A stretch of 24,365 nt of DNA, taken from contig JAEWQH010000058.1 in assembly GCA_023399275.1 (NCBI GenBank), positions 1 through 24,365 on the forward strand. Direction: 5' to 3'. Below, piece by piece: positions 14,931 through 20,943 of this stretch (the stretch's first letter is position 1; each line of letters starts with the position of its first letter). Position numbers and translations under genes: made by a program. The DNA comes from Bacillota bacterium (GTDB lineage: Bacteria > Bacillota > Clostridia > Christensenellales > CAG-138). The notes beneath the pieces are model-generated. The model saw only the letters and a list, made by a program, of their open reading frames with translations, was not told where the DNA came from and made no database searches.

Positions 14931-14961
14931 GCGGACCGATTCCGGTTCGCTTTTTGTTTTT
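14931..14961 (+). terminator. Intrinsic terminator of rpsU
   Basis: GCGGACCG (14931-14938), a 4-base loop and CGGTTCGC (14943-14950) form an 8-bp stem with one wobble pair, followed by TTTTTGTTTTT. Confidence 0.88.
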
Positions 14962-15050
14962 GGGGGCTCGCTCCAACCAGAGCGGACGGATTGGGACGCC
15001 CCGGCTGAGAGGGCGGTAAAAAATCGCCGTTTGTGAATTCTTCTGTGGAT

Positions 15051-15077
15051 TTGTTGGCATAGATATGGTAGTATAAT
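15051..15077 (+). promoter_or_regulatory. Probable promoter of nrdR
   Basis: A perfect TATAAT lies at 15072-15077. The nearest -35-like box is TTGTTG (15051-15056) at a short 15-base spacing. The leader is about 28 bases and contains AAGGAG at 15097-15102. No NrdR box pair is recognisable. Confidence 0.5.
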
Positions 15078-15111
15078 AAGCAATAATGCACCATATAAGG
15101 AGCATACCGCC

Positions 15112-15570
15112 ATGAAATGCAGATACTGCGCCAGCGTTGAAAGCAAGGTGATCGACTCGCGGCCCACGGAGGACGGCAGCGCCATCCGCCGCAGGCGTGA
15201 GTGCATCAACTGCGGCAAGCGCTTCACGACCTATGAAAAGATCGAGGAGATCCCTATCATGGTCGTCAAGCGGGACGGCCGGCGGGAGCCCTTCGACTCT
15301 GAGAAGATCCGCATCGGCATCCGCAAAGCCTGCGAAAAGCGACCGGTTGCGGCGGATGTTCAGGATAAGCTGGCTGAGGACGTCAGCCGCGAGGTGTTCA
15401 ATACGCTTGCTTCCGAGGTAACCTCTCGGGATATCGGCGAGATCCTCATGCGCAAGCTCAAGGATGTGGATGAGGTGGCGTATGTCCGCTTTGCATCCGT
15501 CTACCGCGAGTTTAAGGATACGCAGACGTTTATGAAAGAGCTGCAGCGTCTGCTGGATGAGAAGAACTGA
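15112..15570 (+). CDS. nrdR: Transcriptional repressor NrdR
   Basis: The 152-residue protein is full length for NrdR, the ATP/dATP-sensing repressor of ribonucleotide reductase genes. The N-terminal zinc ribbon starts MKCRYC (Cys3, Cys6) and closes with CINCGKRFTTYE (Cys31, Cys34). The ATP-cone domain (about 49-139) shows VVKRDGRREPFDSEKIRIGI and ends near YVRFASVYREFKD. When dATP is high it binds NrdR boxes and blocks nrd transcription. No nrd gene is in the window, so its targets lie elsewhere. AAGGAG precedes the ATG, and a terminator lies at 15612-15635. Confidence 0.98.
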   Translation: MKCRYCASVESKVIDSRPTEDGSAIRRRRECINCGKRFTTYEKIEEIPIMVVKRDGRREPFDSEKIRIGIRKACEKRPVAADVQDKLAEDVSREVFNTLASEVTSRDIGEILMRKLKDVDEVAYVRFASVYREFKDTQTFMKELQRLLDEKN

Positions 15571-15611
15571 GCGGCGCACGCAGAGCGTAACACGGCGACA
15601 GCGCGCAACCC

Positions 15612-15635
15612 GGCGGCGAAGAGCCGCCTTTTTTT
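15612..15635 (+). terminator. Intrinsic terminator of nrdR
   Basis: GGCGGC (15612-15617), a 5-base loop and GCCGCC (15623-15628) are followed by seven T. The next gene starts 23 bases later with no clear promoter of its own, so some read-through is likely. Confidence 0.85.
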
Positions 15636-15657
15636 CCTTTATGAAGGGCGGAGGGAT

Positions 15658-16521
15658 ATGACGGTTCAAACGAAAGAAACAACTGCGTTTTTAGAGGCGT
15701 ATGCGCATATGCCGCGCGAGGCCCGGTTTCGCTTTGTCAATGGCGCTGGCATCTACACAACGCCCGCGCTGGACCGGCTCGCGGGGGTTGATCACGGGTT
15801 CACCGCGCGCACCGGCGGCGTGAGCCAAGGGCACTTCGCCTCGCTCAACCTTAGCTTTACCCGGCCGGAGAAGCGCGAAAACGTGATGGAAAACTACCGC
15901 GTGTTTTGCCGCGCGGCGGGGATCGCGTTTGATTCGATGGTCATGGACAGCTACGAACACGGCACCCGCGTGTTTCGGGTGGATCGTGCGGATGCGGGGA
16001 AGGGATATCTTGCCGACCCGCTGCCGCCGTGCGACGGGCTGATTACGAACGACCCCGCCATTACGCTGGTCACCGGACACGCGGACTGCATGGCGTTTTA
16101 TTTTGCCGATCCGGTGCGGCGCTGCATCGGTCTTGCGCACGCGGGCTGGCGCGGGGCGCTCGGGCGCATCGGCGCGCAGGTCGTCGCCATGATGGCGCGC
16201 GAGTACGGCTCCGACCCGGTGAACATCGTTGCAGCGGTCGGCCCCTCTATCTGCCCGGACTGCTTTGAGGTAGGGGAGAACGTTGCCGCGGAATTTACGG
16301 CGGCGTATCCTTCGCTGCCCTGCGTGCTGCCGCGCGCCGGCGCCCGGCCGCACATCGACCTTTGGATGGTCGCCGCAGGACAGTTTATGGAGGCCGGCAT
16401 TCTGCCGCAGCACATCTCGTTTTTCAACGTGTGCACCATGCAGACGCCGCGGCTCTACTCGCACCGGCGCGATCACGGCAACACCGGCGGTATGGCGGCA
16501 TATCTGCGAATCGTGCCCTGA
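15658..16521 (+). CDS. pgeF: PgeF/YlmD-type laccase-domain protein (polyphenol oxidase family)
   Basis: The 287-residue protein belongs to the family once called multicopper polyphenol oxidase and now linked to purine nucleoside cleavage and to peptidoglycan editing (PgeF, YlmD, YfiH). The metal/active-site residues are visible: His in SYEHGTRV (101), HADC (His141, Cys144) and HAGWRG (His161). CPDCFEVG and SHRRDHGNTGGMAAY close the domain. GGAGGG lies 3 to 4 bases before the ATG at 15658. The start is acceptable, though a later Met at codon 18 is possible because the first 20 residues are not conserved. It follows nrdR after a terminator. Confidence 0.93.
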   Translation: MTVQTKETTAFLEAYAHMPREARFRFVNGAGIYTTPALDRLAGVDHGFTARTGGVSQGHFASLNLSFTRPEKRENVMENYRVFCRAAGIAFDSMVMDSYEHGTRVFRVDRADAGKGYLADPLPPCDGLITNDPAITLVTGHADCMAFYFADPVRRCIGLAHAGWRGALGRIGAQVVAMMAREYGSDPVNIVAAVGPSICPDCFEVGENVAAEFTAAYPSLPCVLPRAGARPHIDLWMVAAGQFMEAGILPQHISFFNVCTMQTPRLYSHRRDHGNTGGMAAYLRIVP

Positions 16522-16590
16522 GCCGCCCCTTGCGCTGCTAATTAATAAGGAAGCGTGCGCCGGGCGGATGCCGGTACCGTGTGGCGTTGA

Positions 16591-16619
16591 TTGACAATCT
16601 GCGCCCCCGAGAGTATAAT
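16591..16619 (+). promoter_or_regulatory. Consensus promoter of the foldase lipoprotein gene
   Basis: A perfect TTGACA (16591-16596) and a perfect TATAAT (16614-16619) are separated by the optimal 17 bases. The leader to the ATG at 16680 is about 54 bases. This is the only full-consensus promoter in the window and implies high expression. Confidence 0.92.
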
Positions 16620-16679
16620 GCATTCGTTTCAACGCAAATTTTGGAAGCCCGATCGGATTCAAAAGGGAGATAGACGTTT

Positions 16680-17804
16680 ATGAAGCTCAACAAGACCATT
16701 GCACTGGCCGCGGCGACCCTGCTGCTGGCGGCGACTCTGCTTGGCTGCGGCAGCAAAACGCTGCCCGCGGCGACGGTGGGCGACCGCGAAGTCACCGTGA
16801 CCCAGCTGGAGAACTCCTACCTGAACAACAGCAGCTATGCCTCCTTGTATGGCTATGATACCTCTACGGAGGAGGGCGCGGAGCAGTACCGCGATTATCT
16901 GCTGGACAACCTCATTTCCACGCAGATGAAGATCTACCAGGCGAAGCTTGCGGGCATCACGCTGACGGACGAGGAGCTGGCTGCCGCCGAGGAAACCGCG
17001 CAGGCAGACTACGACGACACCTTTGAATCGTTCGTTGAGCAGGCCACCTCCGCGGGAGCAACCAACGTCGAGGCGTATGCCAGAACGCTGTTTACCAAGG
17101 CGCTCGTTCAGAACAACACCACGGTCAAGCAACTCAAAGCGGATCTGCTGGAGGATGCGAAGAACGAAACGCTCGTGAGCAAGCACCGCACCGCATTGCT
17201 CGCAGATGTCGTCATGACGGACGAGGAACTGCTGGCCAAGTATGACGAAGTGCTCTCCGAGCAGAAGACGCTCTTTGATGAGACGCCATCCGATTACTTC
17301 AGCTATGAAACGTATGCGCAGTATGGCTACAACGCGCCGCCGGTCTACGTGCCGGACGGGTTCTTCCGCGTGCGCCAGATCCTTGTTGCGGACGAGGCCA
17401 CCGCGCTGCTGGTCAAGGAAAAGATCGATGCAGGCGAGGATTTTGAGACGCTGCTGACGGAGTACAACACCGATCCCGGTATGCAGAGCGAGGACTACGC
17501 CGCGGGCTACCTCGTGGGCGAAGGCGCAAGCTATGTGGAGTCCTTCCTCAATGCGGCGCTCGCGCTGGAAAAGGATGGGGACGTCTCCGACCCCGTGGAG
17601 TCCGACTACGGCTGGCACATCATCAAGCGCGTCTCGACCGAGACTGCCCACGCGATCCCCTATGAGGAAGTCAAGGATGCATTTGACACCTATGAGCAAG
17701 CGCTTTATCAGCAGGAGTACTATGCCCAACTGGTCAGCAAATGGGTCGCCGACACGTCGCTTGTGACGCGCTACCCGGAGAACTACGCTTCGGTCGGCAA
17801 GTAA
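16680..17804 (+). CDS. PrsA/SurA-like peptidyl-prolyl isomerase lipoprotein
   Basis: The 374-residue exported lipoprotein has signal MKLNKTIALAAATLLLAATL, lipobox LLGC and lipidated Cys23. Residues about 30-215 form a helical SurA/PrsA-type chaperone region with acidic, Ala-rich helices. Residues about 228-316 form a parvulin-type rotamase domain: FFRVRQILVADEATALLVKE, EDFETLLTEYNTDPG, then DYGWHIIKR, the usual YGWHII ending. It probably helps exported proteins fold between membrane and wall. GGGAGA precedes the ATG, and the promoter at 16591-16619 matches the consensus. A tiny membrane-protein gene follows 18 bases after its stop and probably shares the transcript. Confidence 0.92.
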   Translation: MKLNKTIALAAATLLLAATLLGCGSKTLPAATVGDREVTVTQLENSYLNNSSYASLYGYDTSTEEGAEQYRDYLLDNLISTQMKIYQAKLAGITLTDEELAAAEETAQADYDDTFESFVEQATSAGATNVEAYARTLFTKALVQNNTTVKQLKADLLEDAKNETLVSKHRTALLADVVMTDEELLAKYDEVLSEQKTLFDETPSDYFSYETYAQYGYNAPPVYVPDGFFRVRQILVADEATALLVKEKIDAGEDFETLLTEYNTDPGMQSEDYAAGYLVGEGASYVESFLNAALALEKDGDVSDPVESDYGWHIIKRVSTETAHAIPYEEVKDAFDTYEQALYQQEYYAQLVSKWVADTSLVTRYPENYASVGK

Positions 17805-17822
17805 GGAAAAGGAAGTGAAACC

Positions 17823-17912
17823 ATGAGCAGGGGACTGAGAATCTTCAGTTTGGTTGTGGCGATCGTCATGATCCTCGGAACGCTTGCGTCTATCATTTTC
17901 GCCGTCATGTAA
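17823..17912 (+). CDS. 29-residue single-span membrane peptide
   Basis: The product is MSRGLRIFSLVVAIVMILGT followed by LASIIFAVM: a short basic N-terminus and one membrane helix. A good ribosome binding site (AGGAAG) lies about 7 bases before the ATG and 18 bases separate it from the foldase gene, so it is probably co-transcribed. Small proteins of this shape (such as DUF4044-type) are common in Bacillota, but the match is by general form only. A GC hairpin (CGCCGT, 6-base loop, ACGGCG) spans the stop codon. The function is unknown, with modulation of a membrane partner one option. Confidence 0.6.
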   Translation: MSRGLRIFSLVVAIVMILGTLASIIFAVM

Positions 17913-18149
17913 CGGCGAATACCGGCACGACGGAGCCGTAAGAGACGGCTTTGCCAGCCCGCCGGGGCCGGTTCTTGACGGCCGGTTGCCCCTCGGGATT
18001 CCGGCGGCGGGAAGCACAGTTGCCCTGCCTCTGCGGGATAATCTTGCACCGGCTAGAGCCGAAACAGCCGGATTCCACCACCGGTTCAGGGATGTGACCC
18101 TAAAAGCCCCAAGACCTTTTGACAGGCTGCGGCATCCTCGATGTAATAA
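17913..18149 (+). other. GC-rich intergenic region with several inverted repeats
   Basis: No ORF with a good ribosome binding site is visible. The plus strand carries AGCCGT/ACGGCT separated by AAGAG, CCCGCCG paired with CGGCGGCGGG around a nested GGGGC/GCCCC, a direct repeat of GGCCGGTT, CCGGCT/AGCCGG around an 11-base loop, and AGGG/CCCT around 6 bases. This could be a structured RNA, remains of one cut by the insertion sequence, or just GC-rich spacer. I cannot match it to a known RNA family. Confidence 0.35.
18119..18147 (+). promoter_or_regulatory. Promoter-like site abutting the insertion sequence
   Basis: TTGACA (18119-18124) and TGTAAT (18142-18147) are 17 bases apart, and the insertion sequence begins 3 bases later at 18150. 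Transcription would start inside the element, antisense to its transposase. No plus-strand gene follows until 20239. Confidence 0.5.
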
Positions 18150-18175
18150 GGCTCTGCGTCAATAGCTGGGGTGAG
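18150..18175 (+). repeat. Left terminal inverted repeat of the ISL3-type element
   Basis: It starts GGCTCT, and GGGGT begins 18 bases after the first base. It matches the right repeat at roughly 16 of 26 positions. Confidence 0.75.
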
Positions 18176-18189
18176 CAGTAGACTAAGAG

Positions 18190-18226
18190 AAACAAAGGGA
18201 GCTGTGAGCGAGAGCGAACAGCTCCC
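18190..18226 (-). terminator. Terminator inside the insertion sequence
   Basis: On the minus strand GGGAGCTGT (18226-18218) pairs with ACAGCTCCC (18205-18197) around a 12-base loop, followed by TTTGTTT. It begins directly at the transposase stop codon (18229-18227). Confidence 0.8.
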
Positions 18227-19320
18227 TTAACCGTTGGTTGTGCAGAGGATTCGAGTACGGAAATTCTTGAAACTGCGATAGCCGAAAGCGATGCGTTTGA
18301 GCACCTTGATCTTGTTGTTAACCCCTTCGGTGAAGCCGTTGGAGTAGGGGCAGTCGAACGCGTTAAGGATGTAGGGTTCCCAGTTTTTCAGCATCGTCAG
18401 GCACGGAGAAAACTCTGGCAAATCGGCAACGAACGCATGTGTGCGAAAGAGCCTAAGGCGTCCTTTCGCTTGCAAGGAATCGGACGCATCCATGAAGTCG
18501 TAGAATACCTCCTTGAGCAGATACGCCTCTCTCAGATCGCTAGATAGGAGCAGCATCCGTTCCACCGCGGCTTTGTTCTCGGCAGATAGATCATGCATAT
18601 GCGCAAGCAGGAGCTTTCTGCTGCGCTTGAAGTATTTACGCTGCTCCGGTAGAAGCTTCGTTTGGATTCGCTTTCGTACGTTCTCCAGCGCCCGGGTGCA
18701 GTAACGCACCACGTGAAACCGATCGATCACGATTCGAGCATTTGGAAGCAGCTTTTTCGCAATATCAAGATACTCCCGGTTCATGTCCATCACGAAATAT
18801 TGCACCTGATTTCTGTTCGGAAAAGCCCGCAAATAGTCGTAAATCTGCGCATGATACCGCGTTGGAAGTACATCTCCGGCTTCCCGAATTCCAGCAGGTT
18901 CATCTATCGCCCAACGGAGGATTCCGAAACGCCGAGCATGGTTGCGATCTCTTTTCGAGACTGCTTCTTTCGCAACTGATCGATCCCCAACGCTGCCAGA
19001 CGGTTGGTGATCCGGTGCCGTCTTGGCAGTAAGTAGTTCCCTTCGTAGAACCGTTTCCCGCAGCACGGGCAGCGATACCGTCGCTTTCGATACTGCCAGA
19101 TCACCATCTTTCCCTGAATCGGGCTGTCCTTAACCCTTTGCGTTCGGTAATCATGTACCTGATCGCATGTCGTCCGGCATGCCGGACATTCCTGCGCACG
19201 CCTCTTCATGCGCACGTTCAGAAGAATCTCTTTCTCATTTTGTTCCACTCCCTCAAAATCATAGGCTTCCATATCCAGCAATTCTGCGATAAGATGTGTT
19301 TGAAGCATAACCTTCCCCAT
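18227..19320 (-). pseudogene. ISL3 transposase, disrupted by a stop codon and an internal frame-breaking deletion
   Basis: The N-terminal piece (19320-18904) holds a zinc-ribbon region (CPACRTTC, CPCCG) and a helix-turn-helix-like stretch (RKEIATMLGVSESSVGR). It ends at a TAG. Past that TAG the same frame continues MNLLEFGKPEMY, which fits ISL3 proteins, so the TAG probably replaced a Trp codon. The C-terminal piece lies in another frame (DVLPTRYHAQIYDYLRAF, FVMDMNREYLDIAKKLLPNA, VIDRFHVVRY) and runs to 18227. Between the pieces, the segment with the first catalytic Asp (usually ...DEF...) appears missing. The span would code about 364 residues against roughly 400 or more for intact ISL3 transposases. 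The element should not move by itself. The family assignment is strong; the exact events are inferred. Confidence 0.88.
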
Positions 19321-19384
19321 TTCTTGTAGTAGTGTAAGCTACCTTAGTCTACAAGATTGGAAGCGGTTATGCTTCTTCTTCTTT

Positions 19385-19410
19385 CTTACCCCAATCTATA
19401 GTGTAGAGCC
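19385..19410 (-). repeat. Right terminal inverted repeat of the ISL3-type element
   Basis: Read on the minus strand from 19410 it starts GGCTCT, and GGGGT begins 18 bases in, as at the left end. Confidence 0.75.
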
Positions 19411-19464
19411 CGAAGTGTGAAGGGGCGGGCGCACGCGTCCGCCGCGCGCCGCAATCGAGCCGAG

Positions 19465-19962
19465 CTATGGCAGCAGCGTCTGCTCCAGCAGGCCGAAGCG
19501 CCGCAGGCAGGAAATGTACTCCGAGACGCAGTAGACGTTTTCCAGCTCACGCTCATTGAGTCCGCGCTGTGCAAAGAGGTCGTCCCAGAGTGCGCTGCTG
19601 CCTTCCACGAGAAAGTAACCGGTGACGAGGTCTATACCGGAGACGATATCACAGCCGGAAAAGAGCGCATCCTGCGCGCGGTAGAGCTCCATGCCGGCGC
19701 CGACGGGCTCGACTGCGCAGCAGACCGGCTCTGGCCGCCTGCCGGGCGGCAGTTCGCAGGCAAAGCACTCGTTTTGCAGGATGTTTTCGCAGACCACGCG
19801 CTCCAACCGCCCGTCCTCGAGCGGTAGGAGGGGGTATCGGGACTCAAGGTATGCGTACAGCGCGGCGCCAGAGATGCGATTTGGCCGCAGCCGCGGCCGG
19901 TATATGCGAAAGTCGCGCTTCCACCGGGCGATATCCTCTTGGGTTGCTTGCGTCGTCTGCAT
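19465..19962 (-). CDS. Soluble protein of unknown function, 165 residues
   Basis: I do not recognise a family. The protein begins MQTTQATQEDIARWKRDFRI and has no signal peptide or membrane span. It contains seven cysteines, including CCAVEP and ENVYCVSEYISC, without a clear CXXC-type metal site, and a possible short alpha/beta domain in its middle (FLVEGSSALWDDLFAQRGLN). AAAGGAATC precedes the ATG at 19962. A TATAAT box at 20003-19998 and a 20-bp palindrome at 19981-20000 lie just upstream, suggesting regulated expression. The insertion sequence ends 54 bases beyond its stop. Its Leu/Glu/Arg-rich composition matches neighbouring genes, so there is no sign of recent transfer. Confidence 0.7.
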   Translation of the reverse strand: MQTTQATQEDIARWKRDFRIYRPRLRPNRISGAALYAYLESRYPLLPLEDGRLERVVCENILQNECFACELPPGRRPEPVCCAVEPVGAGMELYRAQDALFSGCDIVSGIDLVTGYFLVEGSSALWDDLFAQRGLNERELENVYCVSEYISCLRRFGLLEQTLLP

Positions 19963-19980
19963 ATCGGAGATTCCTTTATC

Positions 19981-20003
19981 AATAAAGATGATACTTTATT
20001 ATA
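19981..20003 (-). promoter_or_regulatory. AT-rich palindrome at the transcript start (candidate operator) with -10 box
   Basis: AATAAAG (19981-19987), a 6-base centre and CTTTATT (19994-20000) form a perfect 7+7 inverted repeat. The minus-strand TATAAT (20003-19998) overlaps its edge, so transcription of the 19465-19962 gene should start within it, near 19991. No clear -35 box is visible, which fits a controlled promoter. The site stands out against the GC-rich surroundings. Confidence 0.55.
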
Positions 20004-20114
20004 GCGCAGATGCGCGCGCCGTGCGCGCAGAATTCGCGTTTTCCCACGCCGGGCACCGCGCGTACGTGAGGGAAATGTGTAAAATTGTGGCAAACCGGAA
20101 AAAAACAGACGCAG

Positions 20115-20144
20115 TTAATATTCTGTTTATGATTCGGGTATAAA
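20115..20144 (+). promoter_or_regulatory. Probable promoter of the ABC transporter operon
   Basis: TTAATA (20115-20120) and TATAAA (20139-20144) are 18 bases apart, both moderate matches. The leader would be about 88 bases. Confidence 0.45.
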
Positions 20145-20181
20145 ATGCGTAAGAAATGTAAGATGCCGTTCATGAGCAGAC

Positions 20182-20200
20182 TGCGGTTGGAAAAACCGCA
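20182..20200 (+). promoter_or_regulatory. Leader hairpin ahead of the ABC transporter genes
   Basis: TGCGGTT (20182-20188), a GGAAA loop and AACCGCA (20194-20200) form a perfect 7-bp hairpin. It has no T-tract after it, so it is not a terminator. It lies 27 bases before the GGAGGAAA ribosome binding site and may act in mRNA stability or protein binding. Confidence 0.4.
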
Positions 20201-20238
20201 CGCATGAGGCGGCTGATTTCCGAGCGGAGGAAACATAG

Positions 20239-20943
20239 ATGACCCCATATGTGGTTTTTGAGAATGTAAGCAAGGTCTACGACACCGAGGGCGTTTGGGT
20301 AAACGCGCTGCATGACGTGAGCTTTGAAATCGGACAGGGCGAGGTATGCGTGATCGTGGGGCAGTCCGGCGCGGGCAAGACGACGCTGCTCAACATCCTT
20401 GGCGGCATGGACACGCTCACCGGCGGTCAAGTTTTCCTTGGCGAGGATGAGATATCCGCCTACAGCCGCCGACAACTGACGCGTTACCGCCGCGAGGACA
20501 TCGGCTTTGTGTTTCAGTTTTACAACCTGATACCAAATCTTACCGCGCTGGAAAACGTGGAGATGGCGACCGAGCTGGCGAAAGCTCCGTTTTCGGCGGA
20601 GCAGGTGCTGCAGGATGTCGGCCTGGGCGAGCGGATGCAGAACTTCCCCGCGCAGCTCTCCGGCGGCGAGCAGCAGCGCGTCGCCATTGCGCGGGCAGTG
20701 GCGAAAAACCCGAAGCTGCTGCTGTGCGACGAGCCGACGGGCGCTCTGGACGACACGACCGGTAAACAGGTGCTCAAGATCCTGCAGGAACTCAGCCGGG
20801 ACAAGGGGATGACCGTGGTCATCATCACGCATAACAGCGCGATTACCGACATGGCGGACCGCGTGGTAAAGGTCAAGAGTGGCACCGTCTCCTCCGTGCG
20901 CATCAATGAAGCGGTGAAGGCCATCGAGGAGATCGAATGGTGA
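20239..20943 (+). CDS. ABC transporter ATPase, MacB/LolD/FtsE type
   Basis: The 234-residue single-domain ATPase belongs to the group that works with FtsX/MacB-type permeases. It shows Walker A GQSGAGKTT (about 40-48), the Q-loop region FVFQFYNLIPNLTALENVEM, signature LSGGEQQRVAIARA (about 140-153), Walker B LLLCDEPTGALDD and the H-loop VVIITHNS. GGAGGAAA precedes the ATG. The gene overlaps the permease start at 20937 by 7 bases, implying tight coupling. Such pairs power extracellular conformational work or efflux of peptides and drugs rather than classic import. No two-component regulator pair lies next to it, unlike Bce-type peptide systems. An ArsR-type gene lies downstream on the other strand. 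Confidence 0.95.
   Translation: MTPYVVFENVSKVYDTEGVWVNALHDVSFEIGQGEVCVIVGQSGAGKTTLLNILGGMDTLTGGQVFLGEDEISAYSRRQLTRYRREDIGFVFQFYNLIPNLTALENVEMATELAKAPFSAEQVLQDVGLGERMQNFPAQLSGGEQQRVAIARAVAKNPKLLLCDEPTGALDDTTGKQVLKILQELSRDKGMTVVIITHNSAITDMADRVVKVKSGTVSSVRINEAVKAIEEIEW

Larger units (their letters stand above)
18150..19410 (-). mobile_element. Decayed ISL3-family insertion sequence
   Basis: The 1261-bp element is bounded by imperfect inverted repeats that both start GGCTCT and both have GGGGT at position 19. It contains a broken ISL3 transposase on the minus strand. The 8 bases on either side (TGTAATAA and CGAAGTGT) are not duplicated, although ISL3 elements normally make 8-bp duplications. The copy therefore looks old or rearranged. 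Confidence 0.85.

Noticed and set aside
16659..18017. Minus-strand open frame (452 codons) opposite the foldase gene
   Set aside because: It is a shadow of the foldase gene. It has no ribosome binding site and no recognisable domain.
17950..18110. Partial likeness to a cobalamin riboswitch on the minus strand (GGTG...AATCCGG, later ACTGTG)
   Set aside because: The conserved GCCACTG element and correct order are missing, and the strand would place it before a gene on the opposite strand. The likeness is probably chance in GC-rich sequence.
18904..19066. Reading the transposase as two functional genes joined by programmed frameshifting
   Set aside because: ISL3 transposases are normally single ORFs, and the segment with the first catalytic Asp appears to be missing, so decay explains it better.
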